A DNA stretch of 33,770 bases. It comes from Gemmatimonadaceae bacterium. Lineage in GTDB: Bacteria; Gemmatimonadota; Gemmatimonadetes; Gemmatimonadales; Gemmatimonadaceae. Both the position numbers and the translations under genes were made by a program. The stretch's first letter is position 1, and the number at the start of each line of letters is the position of its first letter. The stretch is taken from positions 1 through 33,770 of the forward strand of contig JANWLO010000004.1 of NCBI GenBank assembly GCA_025450815.1, read 5' to 3'. The notes beneath the pieces are model-generated. The model was not told where the DNA came from. It worked only from the letters and a program-made list of their open reading frames with translations, and made no database searches. Positions 16,036 to 23,832 of this stretch are shown here, in pieces.

Positions 16036-16311
16036 ATGACGTTGTCCGAGATGTCGCGGCCCAAGCTCTGGAAGTTTGCGCGCGTGCAATACGACGAGGC
16101 GCGGCAGCGTAGCGTGCTGCAGTACCCGGAAGGCGCGGTGCTCCTGAACGACAGCGCGGCGGAGATTCTCGCGCTGTGCGACGGCAATCGGACGTTGGCG
16201 GACATAGCGGCGGCGCTCGGTCAGCGTTACGGCGCGAACGTGCTCGAGGACGTGCAGTCGTATCTCTCGCAGCTGGCGGATCGCGAGTTGGTTCGCGACG
16301 AAAGCCAGTGA
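16036..16311 (+). CDS. pqqD: PQQ peptide chaperone PqqD
   Basis: PqqD is the RiPP recognition element that binds the PqqA peptide and delivers it to the radical SAM enzyme PqqE. The 91-residue protein shows the expected winged-helix-like features: RPKLWKFARVQYDEARQRSV, the VLLNDSAAEILALCDGNRTL block, IAAALGQRYG, and a C-terminal helix ending YLSQLADRELV. The start could be the ATG at 16036 or at 16051 (MSRPKLW); the latter is closer to the usual PqqD start, and either gives a complete domain. It follows pqqC by four bases. A 247-base gap then separates it from pqqA, an uncommon interruption because pqqA normally leads the cluster. Confidence 0.95.
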   Translation: MTLSEMSRPKLWKFARVQYDEARQRSVLQYPEGAVLLNDSAAEILALCDGNRTLADIAAALGQRYGANVLEDVQSYLSQLADRELVRDESQ

Positions 16312-16558
16312 TTTTCCGGCCGAGCACGCTGCGTCAATTGCCCCGATGTGGGTGTTCTGCCCCGGCTCGAGAGGTCAGCCATAACTGTGATCGCGGCGCT
16401 ATCGAACTGTGCAACTCTTTTTGTGACATATACTTGCAGGCATCGCCGAGAGCTCGAAAATAACGGCACGGTCGGTGCTTTAGTCACGGTAGTCGCGAGT
16501 CGGTCAGTATCCGCTGCCGGGCGCGAGCACACACCCCTCAGTCAACAGGAGCTTCGCG
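16312..16558 (+). promoter_or_regulatory. Leader region of pqqA with a possible promoter
   Basis: This 247-base interval between pqqD and pqqA is non-coding by my reading and contains an A/T-rich patch at 16411-16438. A TATACT hexamer at 16429-16434 is a possible -10 element; no good -35 partner sits at the right distance, so the promoter is tentative. An AGGAG ribosome-binding site at 16547-16551 stands seven bases before the pqqA ATG and is stronger than those of the neighbouring genes. A separate promoter here would allow pqqA, pqqE and the PAS-LuxR gene to be expressed apart from pqqBCD. Confidence 0.35.
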
Positions 16559-16633
16559 ATGACCTGGACCAAGCCGGAATTCGAGGTTGTGGAAGTCACG
16601 ATGGAAATCACCGCCTACGTCGCCCGGCGCTAG
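16559..16633 (+). CDS. pqqA: PQQ precursor peptide PqqA
   Basis: This 24-residue peptide is the ribosomal precursor whose Glu and Tyr side chains become PQQ. It starts MTWTKPEFEVVEV, close to the classic MxWxKPxF start of PqqA, and continues TMEITAYVARR. The substrate pair is Glu16 and Tyr20, with the three-residue spacing E-x-x-x-Y required for the PqqE crosslink. A strong AGGAG lies seven bases upstream. The gene is too short for routine gene finders and is placed between pqqD and pqqE rather than at the head of the cluster. An additional Glu12 precedes the reactive Glu. A strong stem-loop begins 13 bases after the stop. Confidence 0.95.
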   Translation: MTWTKPEFEVVEVTMEITAYVARR

Positions 16634-16646
16634 TCGTCGGCCGTAG

Positions 16647-16686
16647 CGAGATGAGGGGGCTCGCTGTCGTGGGCCCCCTCGTCTCG
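16647..16686 (+). promoter_or_regulatory. Stem-loop between pqqA and pqqE
   Basis: Arms 16647-16660 (CGAGATGAGGGGGC) and 16673-16686 (GCCCCCTCGTCTCG) form a 14-base-pair stem with one G-U wobble and a 12-base loop. No T-run follows, so it is not a complete intrinsic terminator. It is better read as a partial attenuator or as an RNA-stabilising 3' end that would leave more pqqA message than pqqE message. In other PQQ producers a hairpin downstream of pqqA is known to give excess pqqA transcript. The stem ends 15 bases before the pqqE ATG, so it may also cover the pqqE ribosome-binding region. Confidence 0.7.
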
Positions 16687-16701
16687 TCTGCCTGACGCGA
16701 T

Positions 16702-17805
16702 ATGGAACGCAGACCCACGACTCTGCTCGCGGAGCTCACGCACCGCTGCCCGCTTCACTGCCCCTACTGCTCCAACCCGATCGACCTCGCGCGCTCGCAG
16801 ACCGAGCTGTCGACCGATGATTGGAAGCGCGTGTTCACGCAGGCGCGCTCACTCGGCGTTCTGCAGCTCGGACTGTCCGGTGGCGAGCCCCTCGTGCGAC
16901 GCGACCTCGAATCACTCGTCGCCCACGCACACACTCTCGGCCTCTACCAGACGCTCGTCACCTCCGCGCTGGGGCTAACGCGAGAGCGTGCGGAGCGATT
17001 GAAGGCCGCTGGTCTCGAGCACGTGCAGATCTCGTTTCAGGACGCTGATAGGGTTGCGGCGGAGCGCATTGCAGGAACGCGAAGCTGGGATGCGAAGCAC
17101 CAGGCGGCTTCATGGATCAAGGAGCTCGACTTCGCGTTCAGCGTCAACGTCGTACTCCACCGCGCGAATCTCGATCATCTCACCGAGATCATCGACATGG
17201 CGGCAGCGCTCGGCGCTGATCGCATCGAGCTCGCCAACACTCAGTATTACGGCTGGGCCGTGATTAATCGCGAGTCGCTCATGCCCACGCGCGCACAGAT
17301 CGAGCGCTCCGAGAGCATCGTCGATCGCGCTGTGGAGAAGTATCGCGGCAAGATGCAGATCATCTACGTGCTTCCCGATTACTACAGCGAGTTCCCGAAG
17401 CCGTGCCAGGGAGGCTGGGGGAATTTCTACCTCGTAGTCGCGCCGGATGGCCGCACGATGCCCTGCCACGCAGCATCGCAGATCACGTCACTCAGCTTCG
17501 ACAATGTACGCGACCACGACGTGGAGTGGATCTGGCAGGAGTCGAGCGCCTTTCGCGCCTACCGCGGCGACGAGTGGATGAGGGAGCCGTGCCGGAGCTG
17601 TCCGCGCAAGCATGTCGACTTCGGCGGCTGCCGCTGCCAGGCATTCGCGCTCACGGGCGATGCGGCGCGTGCGGATCCCGTGTGCACGCTGACATCCGAT
17701 CGCGCGCTTATCGACGCGATGCTCGACGGCGAGCCGCCAGCATTGGGCTATACATATCGCGAGATGGGACGTTCGGCCGAGCCGGCCGTCGCCGCGCACA
17801 TTTAG
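16702..17805 (+). CDS. pqqE: PqqA peptide cyclase PqqE (radical SAM/SPASM)
   Basis: PqqE forms the carbon-carbon bond between Glu and Tyr of PqqA using a radical from S-adenosylmethionine. The protein has 367 residues. The radical SAM cluster motif is C16-x3-C20-x2-C23 in HRCPLHCPYCSNP, followed by the GGEP-type motif LGLSGGEPLVRRDLE. The C-terminal SPASM domain supplies the auxiliary-cluster cysteines: CQGGWGNF, MPCHAA, EPCRSCPRKHVDFGGCRCQA and a final DPVC. The ATG at 16702 gives the normal start MERRPTTLLAELTHRCPLHC. It is followed after 11 bases by the PAS-LuxR regulator, with which it is probably cotranscribed. Confidence 0.96.
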   Translation: MERRPTTLLAELTHRCPLHCPYCSNPIDLARSQTELSTDDWKRVFTQARSLGVLQLGLSGGEPLVRRDLESLVAHAHTLGLYQTLVTSALGLTRERAERLKAAGLEHVQISFQDADRVAAERIAGTRSWDAKHQAASWIKELDFAFSVNVVLHRANLDHLTEIIDMAAALGADRIELANTQYYGWAVINRESLMPTRAQIERSESIVDRAVEKYRGKMQIIYVLPDYYSEFPKPCQGGWGNFYLVVAPDGRTMPCHAASQITSLSFDNVRDHDVEWIWQESSAFRAYRGDEWMREPCRSCPRKHVDFGGCRCQAFALTGDAARADPVCTLTSDRALIDAMLDGEPPALGYTYREMGRSAEPAVAAHI

Positions 17806-17816
17806 AGGACAAGGCA

Positions 17817-18476
17817 ATGCTGGAATCCGAGCTCTTCGCACTACTCGAGCAGACCGCCGATGCGGCCTACACCGTCACCGACGACGGTGAGATCCGTTCG
17901 TGGAACCGGGCGGCCGAGCGCCTCCTCGGGTACTCCGCGAGCGAGATGGTGGGTCGTTACGTGGACGACGCGCTCGAGGCACGCGATTCACTCGACACTC
18001 CCGTGCTCGCGGGCGGCGCCGACTCGAGGGTCCGGAAATGCGACGACACTGACTGCTCGCCACCGAACTTCGATCTCCATGTGCGCACGCGGAGCGGCGC
18101 GCGGCTCTGGGTGAGCGTGTCCACGATCGTGCACCACAATCGCCGATCCGGACGCCGGCTGTTCATCCGCCTCGCGCACGACATCGATCAGAGCCGGCGC
18201 AACGAGGAGCTGCTTGGCCGCCTTCTGGAAGTGACGAGACAGCATGTCACGTTGCAGAACTCGACGCACCATGCGCCGGTAGATTCGCTCTCGGACCAGG
18301 AGGGCCGGATCCTCAAGCTACTCGCGACGGGAATCAGCTCGGCGACGATCGCGCGCAATCTCGGGATCTCCGCGCAGACGCTCCGCAATCACGTGCACCA
18401 CATAAACCGCAAGCTTCGCACTCATACGCGGCTCGAAGCGGTGACGCACGCGCAGCGGCGCGGGCTCATCGCGTAG
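17817..18476 (+). CDS. PAS-LuxR transcriptional regulator
   Basis: The protein has 219 residues. A PAS domain (about 5-125) begins with LLEQTADAAYTVTDDGEIRSWNRAAERLLGY-like sequence, and a short linker leads to a LuxR-type helix-turn-helix (158-219) with LSDQEGRILKLLATGISSATIARNLG-like sequence. No receiver domain is present, so the PAS domain is the likely sensor. It belongs to the PAS-LuxR group whose PAS domain often carries cysteines; here Cys75 and Cys80 in KCDDTDC remain. The ATG at 17817 has an upstream AGAGGA. An open frame extends further upstream but overlaps pqqE antisense-like and is not used. The position directly after pqqE suggests control of PQQ genes or PQQ-dependent dehydrogenases; this is inference. 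Confidence 0.9.
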   Translation: MLESELFALLEQTADAAYTVTDDGEIRSWNRAAERLLGYSASEMVGRYVDDALEARDSLDTPVLAGGADSRVRKCDDTDCSPPNFDLHVRTRSGARLWVSVSTIVHHNRRSGRRLFIRLAHDIDQSRRNEELLGRLLEVTRQHVTLQNSTHHAPVDSLSDQEGRILKLLATGISSATIARNLGISAQTLRNHVHHINRKLRTHTRLEAVTHAQRRGLIA

Positions 18477-18479
18477 CCC

Positions 18480-20432
18480 TCACGCTCGCTCGAGAACCTC
18501 GCGCACCTTCTCCGCCATATCGTATGGCAGGAAGGGCTTCTGCAGAAAATCGACCTTGGCGTTGGCGAGGCTGCGAAGCATCACGTCGTCGTCGTGATAC
18601 CCCGACATGAAGAGCACGCGAACCGTTGGCCAGATGCCCCGAATGCGCTCGGCCATCGCACGCGCGTTCATCCCCGGCATAACGACATCGGTGATGACCA
18701 GATGAATCGGGCGCGCGGAGGACTCAGCGACCTTGATCGCCTCCTCGCCGTCGGGCGCCTCGAGAACGCGATATCCCTTCTGCTGCAGGATTCTCCGCAC
18801 GAGCTCGCGGAGCGACGGTTGATCCTCTACTACCAGGATCGTCTCGGAGCCGGTCGAGCTTCTCGGCGCGGCCTGCTGCACATCGACCCTTCCCGTGGTC
18901 GAAACCTGCGGAAAATAGATCGTGAAGCTCGTGCCTTTGCCCGGCGTGCTCGCGAGGTGCAGCTCTCCGCCCGACTGTTTGACAATTCCGTGAACGGTGG
19001 ACAAACCGAGTCCGGTGCCGTGCCCGAGTGGCTTGGTCGTGAAGAACGGCTCGAAGATCCGGTTGCGCGTTGCCTTGTCCATGCCGACGCCCGTGTCGCT
19101 GACGGTGAGTCGCTCGCACGTACCAGTGGCAATGCCAGCGACCCAGTCGCTCGACTTCGTGTGCTGCTGCACCGTCTGCGTGGCGATCGTGATGCAGCCT
19201 CCGTCCGGCATTGCATCGCGAGCGTTCACGGTGAGGTTGATGATCACCTGTTCGATCTGCCCGGGATCGGCGAGCACCCAGCCACCGTTCTCCGCGAGAT
19301 CGAGCACGAGCTCGATGTTGTCGCCGATGAGGCGGCTCAGCATGCTCTCGACCGTGCGAATGACGGTGCGCAGCTCGATGGGGCGGGGTTGGAGCACCTG
19401 GCGCCGCCCAAAGGCGAGGAGCTGCTTCGTGAGCGCGGCAGCGGAGGTCGCAGCGCGCTTGATCTCGCAGATGTCCGCGTGCGCCGGCGATGACGGATCG
19501 AGGCCATCGAGGGCGAGATCGCTGTTGCCCTGAATGACGGTGAGCAGATTGTTGAAGTCGTGCGCGATGCCGCCGGCGAGCTGCCCAATGCCTTCCATCT
19601 TCTGCGCCTGGCGCAGCTCGAGCTCGAGCTGAGTGCGCTCGGTGATGTCGCGTACGAGGCCGCTCATGTGCGCGCTGCCGCTGGCATCATCGAGCACGAT
19701 GGTGCCTCCGTTGACAACGAGCCGCACGGTGCCGTCGGGGTGGATGACCCGAAACTCCTCTTCGAAGCGTGGGGAGAGTCCATCCGCGCACGCTTCCCAC
19801 GCCGCGCGAACGCGCGGCTGGTCGGCGGGGTCGATGCCGTTCCACCAGACGGCCGCGTCCTGATAGAACTCCTCTGCGGTGCGTCCCCAGATGAGCTCGA
19901 CCGCCGGACTCACGTAGAGCACGCGTTCCGGCTTCAGTCCAACGAACCAGAAGCCATCGCGGCTGTGCTGCGCGAGAAGACGAAACCGCTCTTCGCTCGC
20001 GCGCAGCTCCGCCTCGGCGCGCCGGCGCTTGCGCTGCTCGTCCGCCGCGATGATGGCGCGCCGTACGGCGTTGGGCAGGCGCTCCAGTCGCTGCTTGAGC
20101 AGGTAGTCGGTGGCGCCCAGATGCAGGCACTTCACCGCCTCCTCCTCGCCGAGCGATCCGGAGATGACGATCACGGGCACGTCGGGCTGCGATGCGCGAG
20201 CTGCGCTCAACGCGGAGATGCCGTCGTAGTCCGGCAAGTTGAAGTCGCAGAGGATGACGTGATACGTCGCGTCGTTCAACGCGGTCTCGAACCCTTTGCG
20301 ATTGCTCACTCGCGTGATCACGCTCTTCAGCCCCGCAACCTCGAGGCGATCGTGAATCAACTCCGCATCCTTGGCGTTGTCCTCGAGATGCAGCAGACGC
20401 ACGGGAGTCGTGTCTCCGGGAACTCGGGTCAT
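18480..20432 (-). CDS. Hybrid sensor kinase: receiver-PAS-HisKA-ATPase-receiver
   Basis: This is a 650-residue cytoplasmic protein with no signal peptide or membrane segments. The N-terminal receiver (about 10-130) has its acceptor Asp in [17 protein letters not shown] domain with PAC tail follows (about 150-275, [20 protein letters not shown]). HisKA carries the acceptor His in [20 protein letters not shown], then the ATPase domain with [17 protein letters not shown] and [12 protein letters not shown]. The C-terminal receiver (about 530-648) has its acceptor in [13 protein letters not shown]. Two receivers flanking one kinase core suit multi-step phosphate transfer. It is the last gene of the six-gene minus-strand unit, starting inside the previous gene's stop (ATGA, 20429-20432). 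Its 3' end lies three bases from the PAS-LuxR stop, facing it. Confidence 0.93.
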   Translation of the reverse strand: MTRVPGDTTPVRLLHLEDNAKDAELIHDRLEVAGLKSVITRVSNRKGFETALNDATYHVILCDFNLPDYDGISALSAARASQPDVPVIVISGSLGEEEAVKCLHLGATDYLLKQRLERLPNAVRRAIIAADEQRKRRRAEAELRASEERFRLLAQHSRDGFWFVGLKPERVLYVSPAVELIWGRTAEEFYQDAAVWWNGIDPADQPRVRAAWEACADGLSPRFEEEFRVIHPDGTVRLVVNGGTIVLDDASGSAHMSGLVRDITERTQLELELRQAQKMEGIGQLAGGIAHDFNNLLTVIQGNSDLALDGLDPSSPAHADICEIKRAATSAAALTKQLLAFGRRQVLQPRPIELRTVIRTVESMLSRLIGDNIELVLDLAENGGWVLADPGQIEQVIINLTVNARDAMPDGGCITIATQTVQQHTKSSDWVAGIATGTCERLTVSDTGVGMDKATRNRIFEPFFTTKPLGHGTGLGLSTVHGIVKQSGGELHLASTPGKGTSFTIYFPQVSTTGRVDVQQAAPRSSTGSETILVVEDQPSLRELVRRILQQKGYRVLEAPDGEEAIKVAESSARPIHLVITDVVMPGMNARAMAERIRGIWPTVRVLFMSGYHDDDVMLRSLANAKVDFLQKPFLPYDMAEKVREVLERA

Positions 20433-21574
20433 GATGCGGGCGCGGGGCGAAGCGTGAAGTAGATCGTAGCTCCCTCATCGACGACCCCCTCGGCCCACGT
20501 TCTTCCGCCGTGGCGCTCGATGATGCGACGCGTGGTCGCGAGGCCGATCCCGGTGCCTTCGAACTCCTCGGCGTTGTGCAGGCGACGAAAGACGCCGAAC
20601 AGCTTGTGCGAGTAGCGCATGTCGAAGCCGGCGCCGTTGTCGCGTACGAAAAAGATGCTCCGTCCGTCCTCGACACCCGCGACGCCGATCTCCACCTTCG
20701 CAAGTTCGCGTCCCTTCGTGTACTTGATTGCGTTGTCGATGAGGTTGGCAAATACCTGGCGGAGCATCGCGAAGTCGCCGATTACGCGCGGCAGCGGCCC
20801 GATCTTCCACTCGATCTTTCGAGTGTTCGTCGCCAGTTGAAAGCCTCGCAACGCCTCATCGACCACCGCGCTGAGATCAACCGGCGCTTCGTGCATCTCC
20901 TCGGCACTCATGCGCGAGAAGGCGAGCAAGTCGTCGATCAGCTGCCCCATTTCGACGCTAGCCGAGCTGATGGTCTTTAGGTAGCGCTCCGCGTTTTCCG
21001 GCAGAATTCCCTCCGTGGCGCGCCGCAGCATGCCGACGTAGCCCTCGATGTGCCGGAGCGGCGCGCGCAGATCGTGCGACACGGAATAGGAGAAAGCCTC
21101 CAGCTCCTTGTTCACTGCTACGAGCTGCGCGGTACGCTCGGCGACGCGATGCTCGAGATCGCGATTGAGCGTTCTGATCTCCTCCTCCGTACGCTTGCGC
21201 TCCATGGCGTAGCGGATGGCGCGCTTGAGGAGGAAGCTGTTGATGCGCCCCTTCACAAGGTAGTCCTGGGCGCCGCACGACACGGCTTCCGACGCAAGTT
21301 GCTCGTCGTCCGCGCCACTGAAGATCACGATGGGTAGCCCCGGGACGCGATCGTTGATGCGATGGAACGTGTCCATCCCCTGGCTGTCGGGAAGACCGAG
21401 ATCGAGCAGGAGCACTTCGATCGGATCGCGGTCGAGGCTCTCGAGCAGCTCGTCGACGCGCGTGGAAAGCGTGAGACGAAACTGCGTGACCGGCGGCTCG
21501 CGCAGCATCTCCTGGATGAGGCGCGCGTCGCCCGGGTTGTCCTCGACCAATCCGATACGCAGCATCGTCGCCAC
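20429..21574 (-). CDS. Receiver-histidine kinase (REC-HisKA-ATPase)
   Basis: The protein has 381 residues and no membrane segment. An N-terminal receiver (about 5-125) has its acceptor in VLLLDLGLPDSQG. A coiled coil (about 135-160, EEEIRTLNRDLEHRVAERTA) connects to HisKA with SYSVSHDLRAPLRHIEGYVG and an ATPase domain containing LIDNAIKYTKG, DNGAGFDMRYS and GTGIGLATTRRIIERHGG. This is the phytochrome-like kinase core often driven by an attached receiver. The start is taken as the GTG at 21574, preceded by GAGG at good distance and three bases after the receiver gene's stop. An ATG at 21565 is an alternative nine bases in. It is probably switched by phosphorylation from the kinase upstream in the operon. 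Confidence 0.92.
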   Translation of the reverse strand: MATMLRIGLVEDNPGDARLIQEMLREPPVTQFRLTLSTRVDELLESLDRDPIEVLLLDLGLPDSQGMDTFHRINDRVPGLPIVIFSGADDEQLASEAVSCGAQDYLVKGRINSFLLKRAIRYAMERKRTEEEIRTLNRDLEHRVAERTAQLVAVNKELEAFSYSVSHDLRAPLRHIEGYVGMLRRATEGILPENAERYLKTISSASVEMGQLIDDLLAFSRMSAEEMHEAPVDLSAVVDEALRGFQLATNTRKIEWKIGPLPRVIGDFAMLRQVFANLIDNAIKYTKGRELAKVEIGVAGVEDGRSIFFVRDNGAGFDMRYSHKLFGVFRRLHNAEEFEGTGIGLATTRRIIERHGGRTWAEGVVDEGATIYFTLRPAPAS

Positions 21575-21577
21575 TCA

Positions 21578-22024
21578 TTACCTCGGCGGGAGCTTGACGA
21601 TCGTGAACCAGAAGCTCTCGATCGCCTTGACGACGGTGATGAACTGCTCGATCGCGAGCGGCTTCGTGACGTAGCAGTTCGCGTGCAACGAATACGATTT
21701 CACGATGTCCTCTTCCGCCTTGGAGGTGGTGAGGATGACCACCGGAATTCGTTTCAGATCCTCGTCCTCCTTGATCTCCCGAAGCACCTCGCGGCCGTCC
21801 TTCCGCGGCAGATTCAGGTCGAGCATGATCAGGTCAGGGCGCGGTGCCTTGGCATGCTCGCCCTGGCGGCGCAGAAAGGCGAGCGCCCGGACGCCGTCCT
21901 CGGCGACGTGCAGATTGTTGAGCAGCTTGCACTCGCGCAGCCCCTCGCGGGCAAGGCGCACGTCGCCCGCGTTGTCTTCCACGAGCAGAATTTCGACTGG
22001 ACGCCCCATCGTTGACTCGCTCAT
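21578..22024 (-). CDS. Single-domain response regulator (Rcp1/CheY-like)
   Basis: The protein has 148 residues, a receiver domain and nothing else. Features are EILLVEDNAGDVRLAREGL, the phospho-acceptor Asp in DLIMLDLNLPRKDGREVL, and the switch region VVILTTSKAEEDI, then YVTKPL with the conserved Lys. The extended alpha3-beta3 segment (LRRQGEHAKAPRPDLI) is typical of Rcp1-type receivers that partner phytochrome-like kinases with a SHDLQEPLR H-box, which is what the upstream kinase has. The start ATG at 22024 overlaps the stop of that kinase (ATGA, 22021-22024). No output domain means it passes phosphate or binds a partner rather than acting on DNA. Confidence 0.93.
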   Translation of the reverse strand: MSESTMGRPVEILLVEDNAGDVRLAREGLRECKLLNNLHVAEDGVRALAFLRRQGEHAKAPRPDLIMLDLNLPRKDGREVLREIKEDEDLKRIPVVILTTSKAEEDIVKSYSLHANCYVTKPLAIEQFITVVKAIESFWFTIVKLPPR

Positions 22025-23829
22025 GCTGTTCCGGAGTGATCCCGTTTGGGGATGGTGAAGAAGAATGTCGATCCCTCGTGAGGCTTCGACTCGACCCAGA
22101 TCTTTCCGCCGTGACGCTCGACGATGCGCTTGCACAGCGCGAGGCCGATCCCCGTTCCCGGGTAGTCTCCCTTGGTGTGAAGTCGCTGGAAAATGACGAA
22201 GATGCGCTCGAAGTACTCTGCCTCGATTCCGATCCCGTCGTCGTGTACGGAGAACTCCCAGCTCGATTCGCTTTCGACCGCCTGCACGCGCACGTGCGGG
22301 CCGGTGCCGTTGCGAAATTTGATTGCGTTTCCGATGAGATTCTGCATGACTTGGCCGATCTGCCCCGCATCGGCGACGATCTGCGGCATCTGTCCACTCG
22401 TCAGAATGGCACCGGCTTCCTCCATCGCAACGCCGAGGTTGGCGCGAACCGTTCCCAGAATCTCGCCGACGTCGGTGAGCGCGAGTGGCCGGCCGCGCGT
22501 GCTGACGCGAGAAAAGTCGAGGAGGTCGTTGATCAGCCTCTGCATGCGGCTGGCACCGTCCACGGCGTAGCCAATGAACTCGCGCGCGTCGTCGTCCAGC
22601 TTGTCGGAGTAGCGACGCTCGAGAAGCTGCGTGTAGCTGGAGACCATGCGCAGCGGCTCCTGCAGATCGTGCGACGCGACGTACGCGAACAGTTCCAGCT
22701 CCTTGTTGCTCCGCTCGAGCTCTACGACCAGCCCCTTCATCCGCTCCTCGGCGCGCTTCCGTTCGGTGATGTCCCAGAACACACCGGTCATGCGCGACAA
22801 TTGACCGGTGGTGCCCGGAAGGACCTTGCCGCGCGCGGAGAGGTCGCGAATCGTTCCGTCCGGCCAGCGCACCCGGAAAATGCTCTCGTACGCTTCGCTC
22901 GTCGCCCCCGCACGCTCCATCTCCGCGCGAACGCGCCCCCGATCATCGTGGTGCGCGAGTGCGAGGAAGGAGTCGTACGTGCCGGCGAACGCGCCGGGCT
23001 GTACGCCGAATAGCGGATACGTGAATTCGTCCCAGCTCATGCGACTGTTCGTGATGTCCCAAACCCAGGTACCCACCCCCGATGCCTTGAGCGCGAGATT
23101 CAGCCGCTCGTGGCTTTCGCGGATCGCCCGGTCCTGTTCCTCGATCTGGCCGAGCATGTGGTTGAAAGCGTCGGTGAGCAGCCCGAGCTCATCCTCACCG
23201 ATCTTCGCGGCGCGCACCGAATAGTCGCCCCGCTGCGAGATCGCCTTCGCCGTTTCCGCCATCGCCAGGATCGGCCGCGAGATATGACCCTGCAGCGCCG
23301 CCGCAAGCAGATAGGCAACGACTAGCGAGACGAGCATCACGAGCGCGGCAAGTGCCGTATAGCGTGTGAGCCTGTCGTACATCGCCGACTTGTTCGACTC
23401 GAGGAGGAGCGTGCCCAGCCGGTTGTTGTCTCCCTGGACCACCGGCATGTAGCCGAGGAGACGCGACCCCTCCGAGCGGAAGCCATCGTGTTCTGGCACA
23501 CGCGGGAACGAGTCGGCGGGAAACGCAGCGGGATATCTCGCGAACAGCTTTCCATCGGAGTCGTACAGCGCGGCCGCGATGATCTGCGGCCGGGCCTTGA
23601 GCGCGGACAGCACCTCGGTCGCATCGCTCTCATTGTCGAATGCCAGCGAGGCGGTACTGTTGGTTGCGATGACGTCGCCGAGCGTGGACAGACCCTGAAA
23701 AGCCTTCTCCTTGAAGGTCGTGAGCTCGTAGGTGAAGAACGCCGCGCACGTCAGCAGCAGCACCACGCTGCTGGTGAGCATGAGTATCACCATCAACTTC
23801 CGCTTGATCGGCGTATCTCGAAATGCCAT
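22021..23829 (-). CDS. CHASE8-HAMP-PAS sensor histidine kinase
   Basis: The protein has 602 residues. A first membrane helix (about 12-34) is followed by a periplasmic domain of about 120 residues with the CHASE8 signature: STLGDVIATNSTASLAFDN, then ALKARPQIIAAALYDSDGK. A second helix (about 155-178), HAMP (about 180-232), a coiled coil, and a PAS domain (about 245-365, NLALKASGVGTWVWDITNSR) follow. HisKA has the acceptor His in FAYVASHDLQEPLRMVSSYT, and the ATPase domain has NLIGNAIKF, DDGIGIEAEY and GTGIGLALCKRIVERHGGK. CHASE8 is best known from the diguanylate cyclase YfiN, where periplasmic YfiR acts on it. A YfiR-like gene ends three bases upstream, which argues that the same contact controls this kinase. 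Confidence 0.9.
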   Translation of the reverse strand: MAFRDTPIKRKLMVILMLTSSVVLLLTCAAFFTYELTTFKEKAFQGLSTLGDVIATNSTASLAFDNESDATEVLSALKARPQIIAAALYDSDGKLFARYPAAFPADSFPRVPEHDGFRSEGSRLLGYMPVVQGDNNRLGTLLLESNKSAMYDRLTRYTALAALVMLVSLVVAYLLAAALQGHISRPILAMAETAKAISQRGDYSVRAAKIGEDELGLLTDAFNHMLGQIEEQDRAIRESHERLNLALKASGVGTWVWDITNSRMSWDEFTYPLFGVQPGAFAGTYDSFLALAHHDDRGRVRAEMERAGATSEAYESIFRVRWPDGTIRDLSARGKVLPGTTGQLSRMTGVFWDITERKRAEERMKGLVVELERSNKELELFAYVASHDLQEPLRMVSSYTQLLERRYSDKLDDDAREFIGYAVDGASRMQRLINDLLDFSRVSTRGRPLALTDVGEILGTVRANLGVAMEEAGAILTSGQMPQIVADAGQIGQVMQNLIGNAIKFRNGTGPHVRVQAVESESSWEFSVHDDGIGIEAEYFERIFVIFQRLHTKGDYPGTGIGLALCKRIVERHGGKIWVESKPHEGSTFFFTIPKRDHSGTA

Positions 23830-23832
23830 GGC

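Noticed and set aside
16423-16438. Possible sigma-54 promoter (TGACATATACTTGCA) before pqqA
   Set aside because: The -24 element lacks GG and the spacing to the GC is nine, not ten, so it fails the GG-N10-GC rule.
17403-17816. N-terminal extension of the PAS-LuxR gene into pqqE
   Set aside because: The extension lies in another frame inside pqqE and reads as Arg-rich shadow sequence; the ATG at 17817 has a ribosome-binding site and starts the PAS domain.
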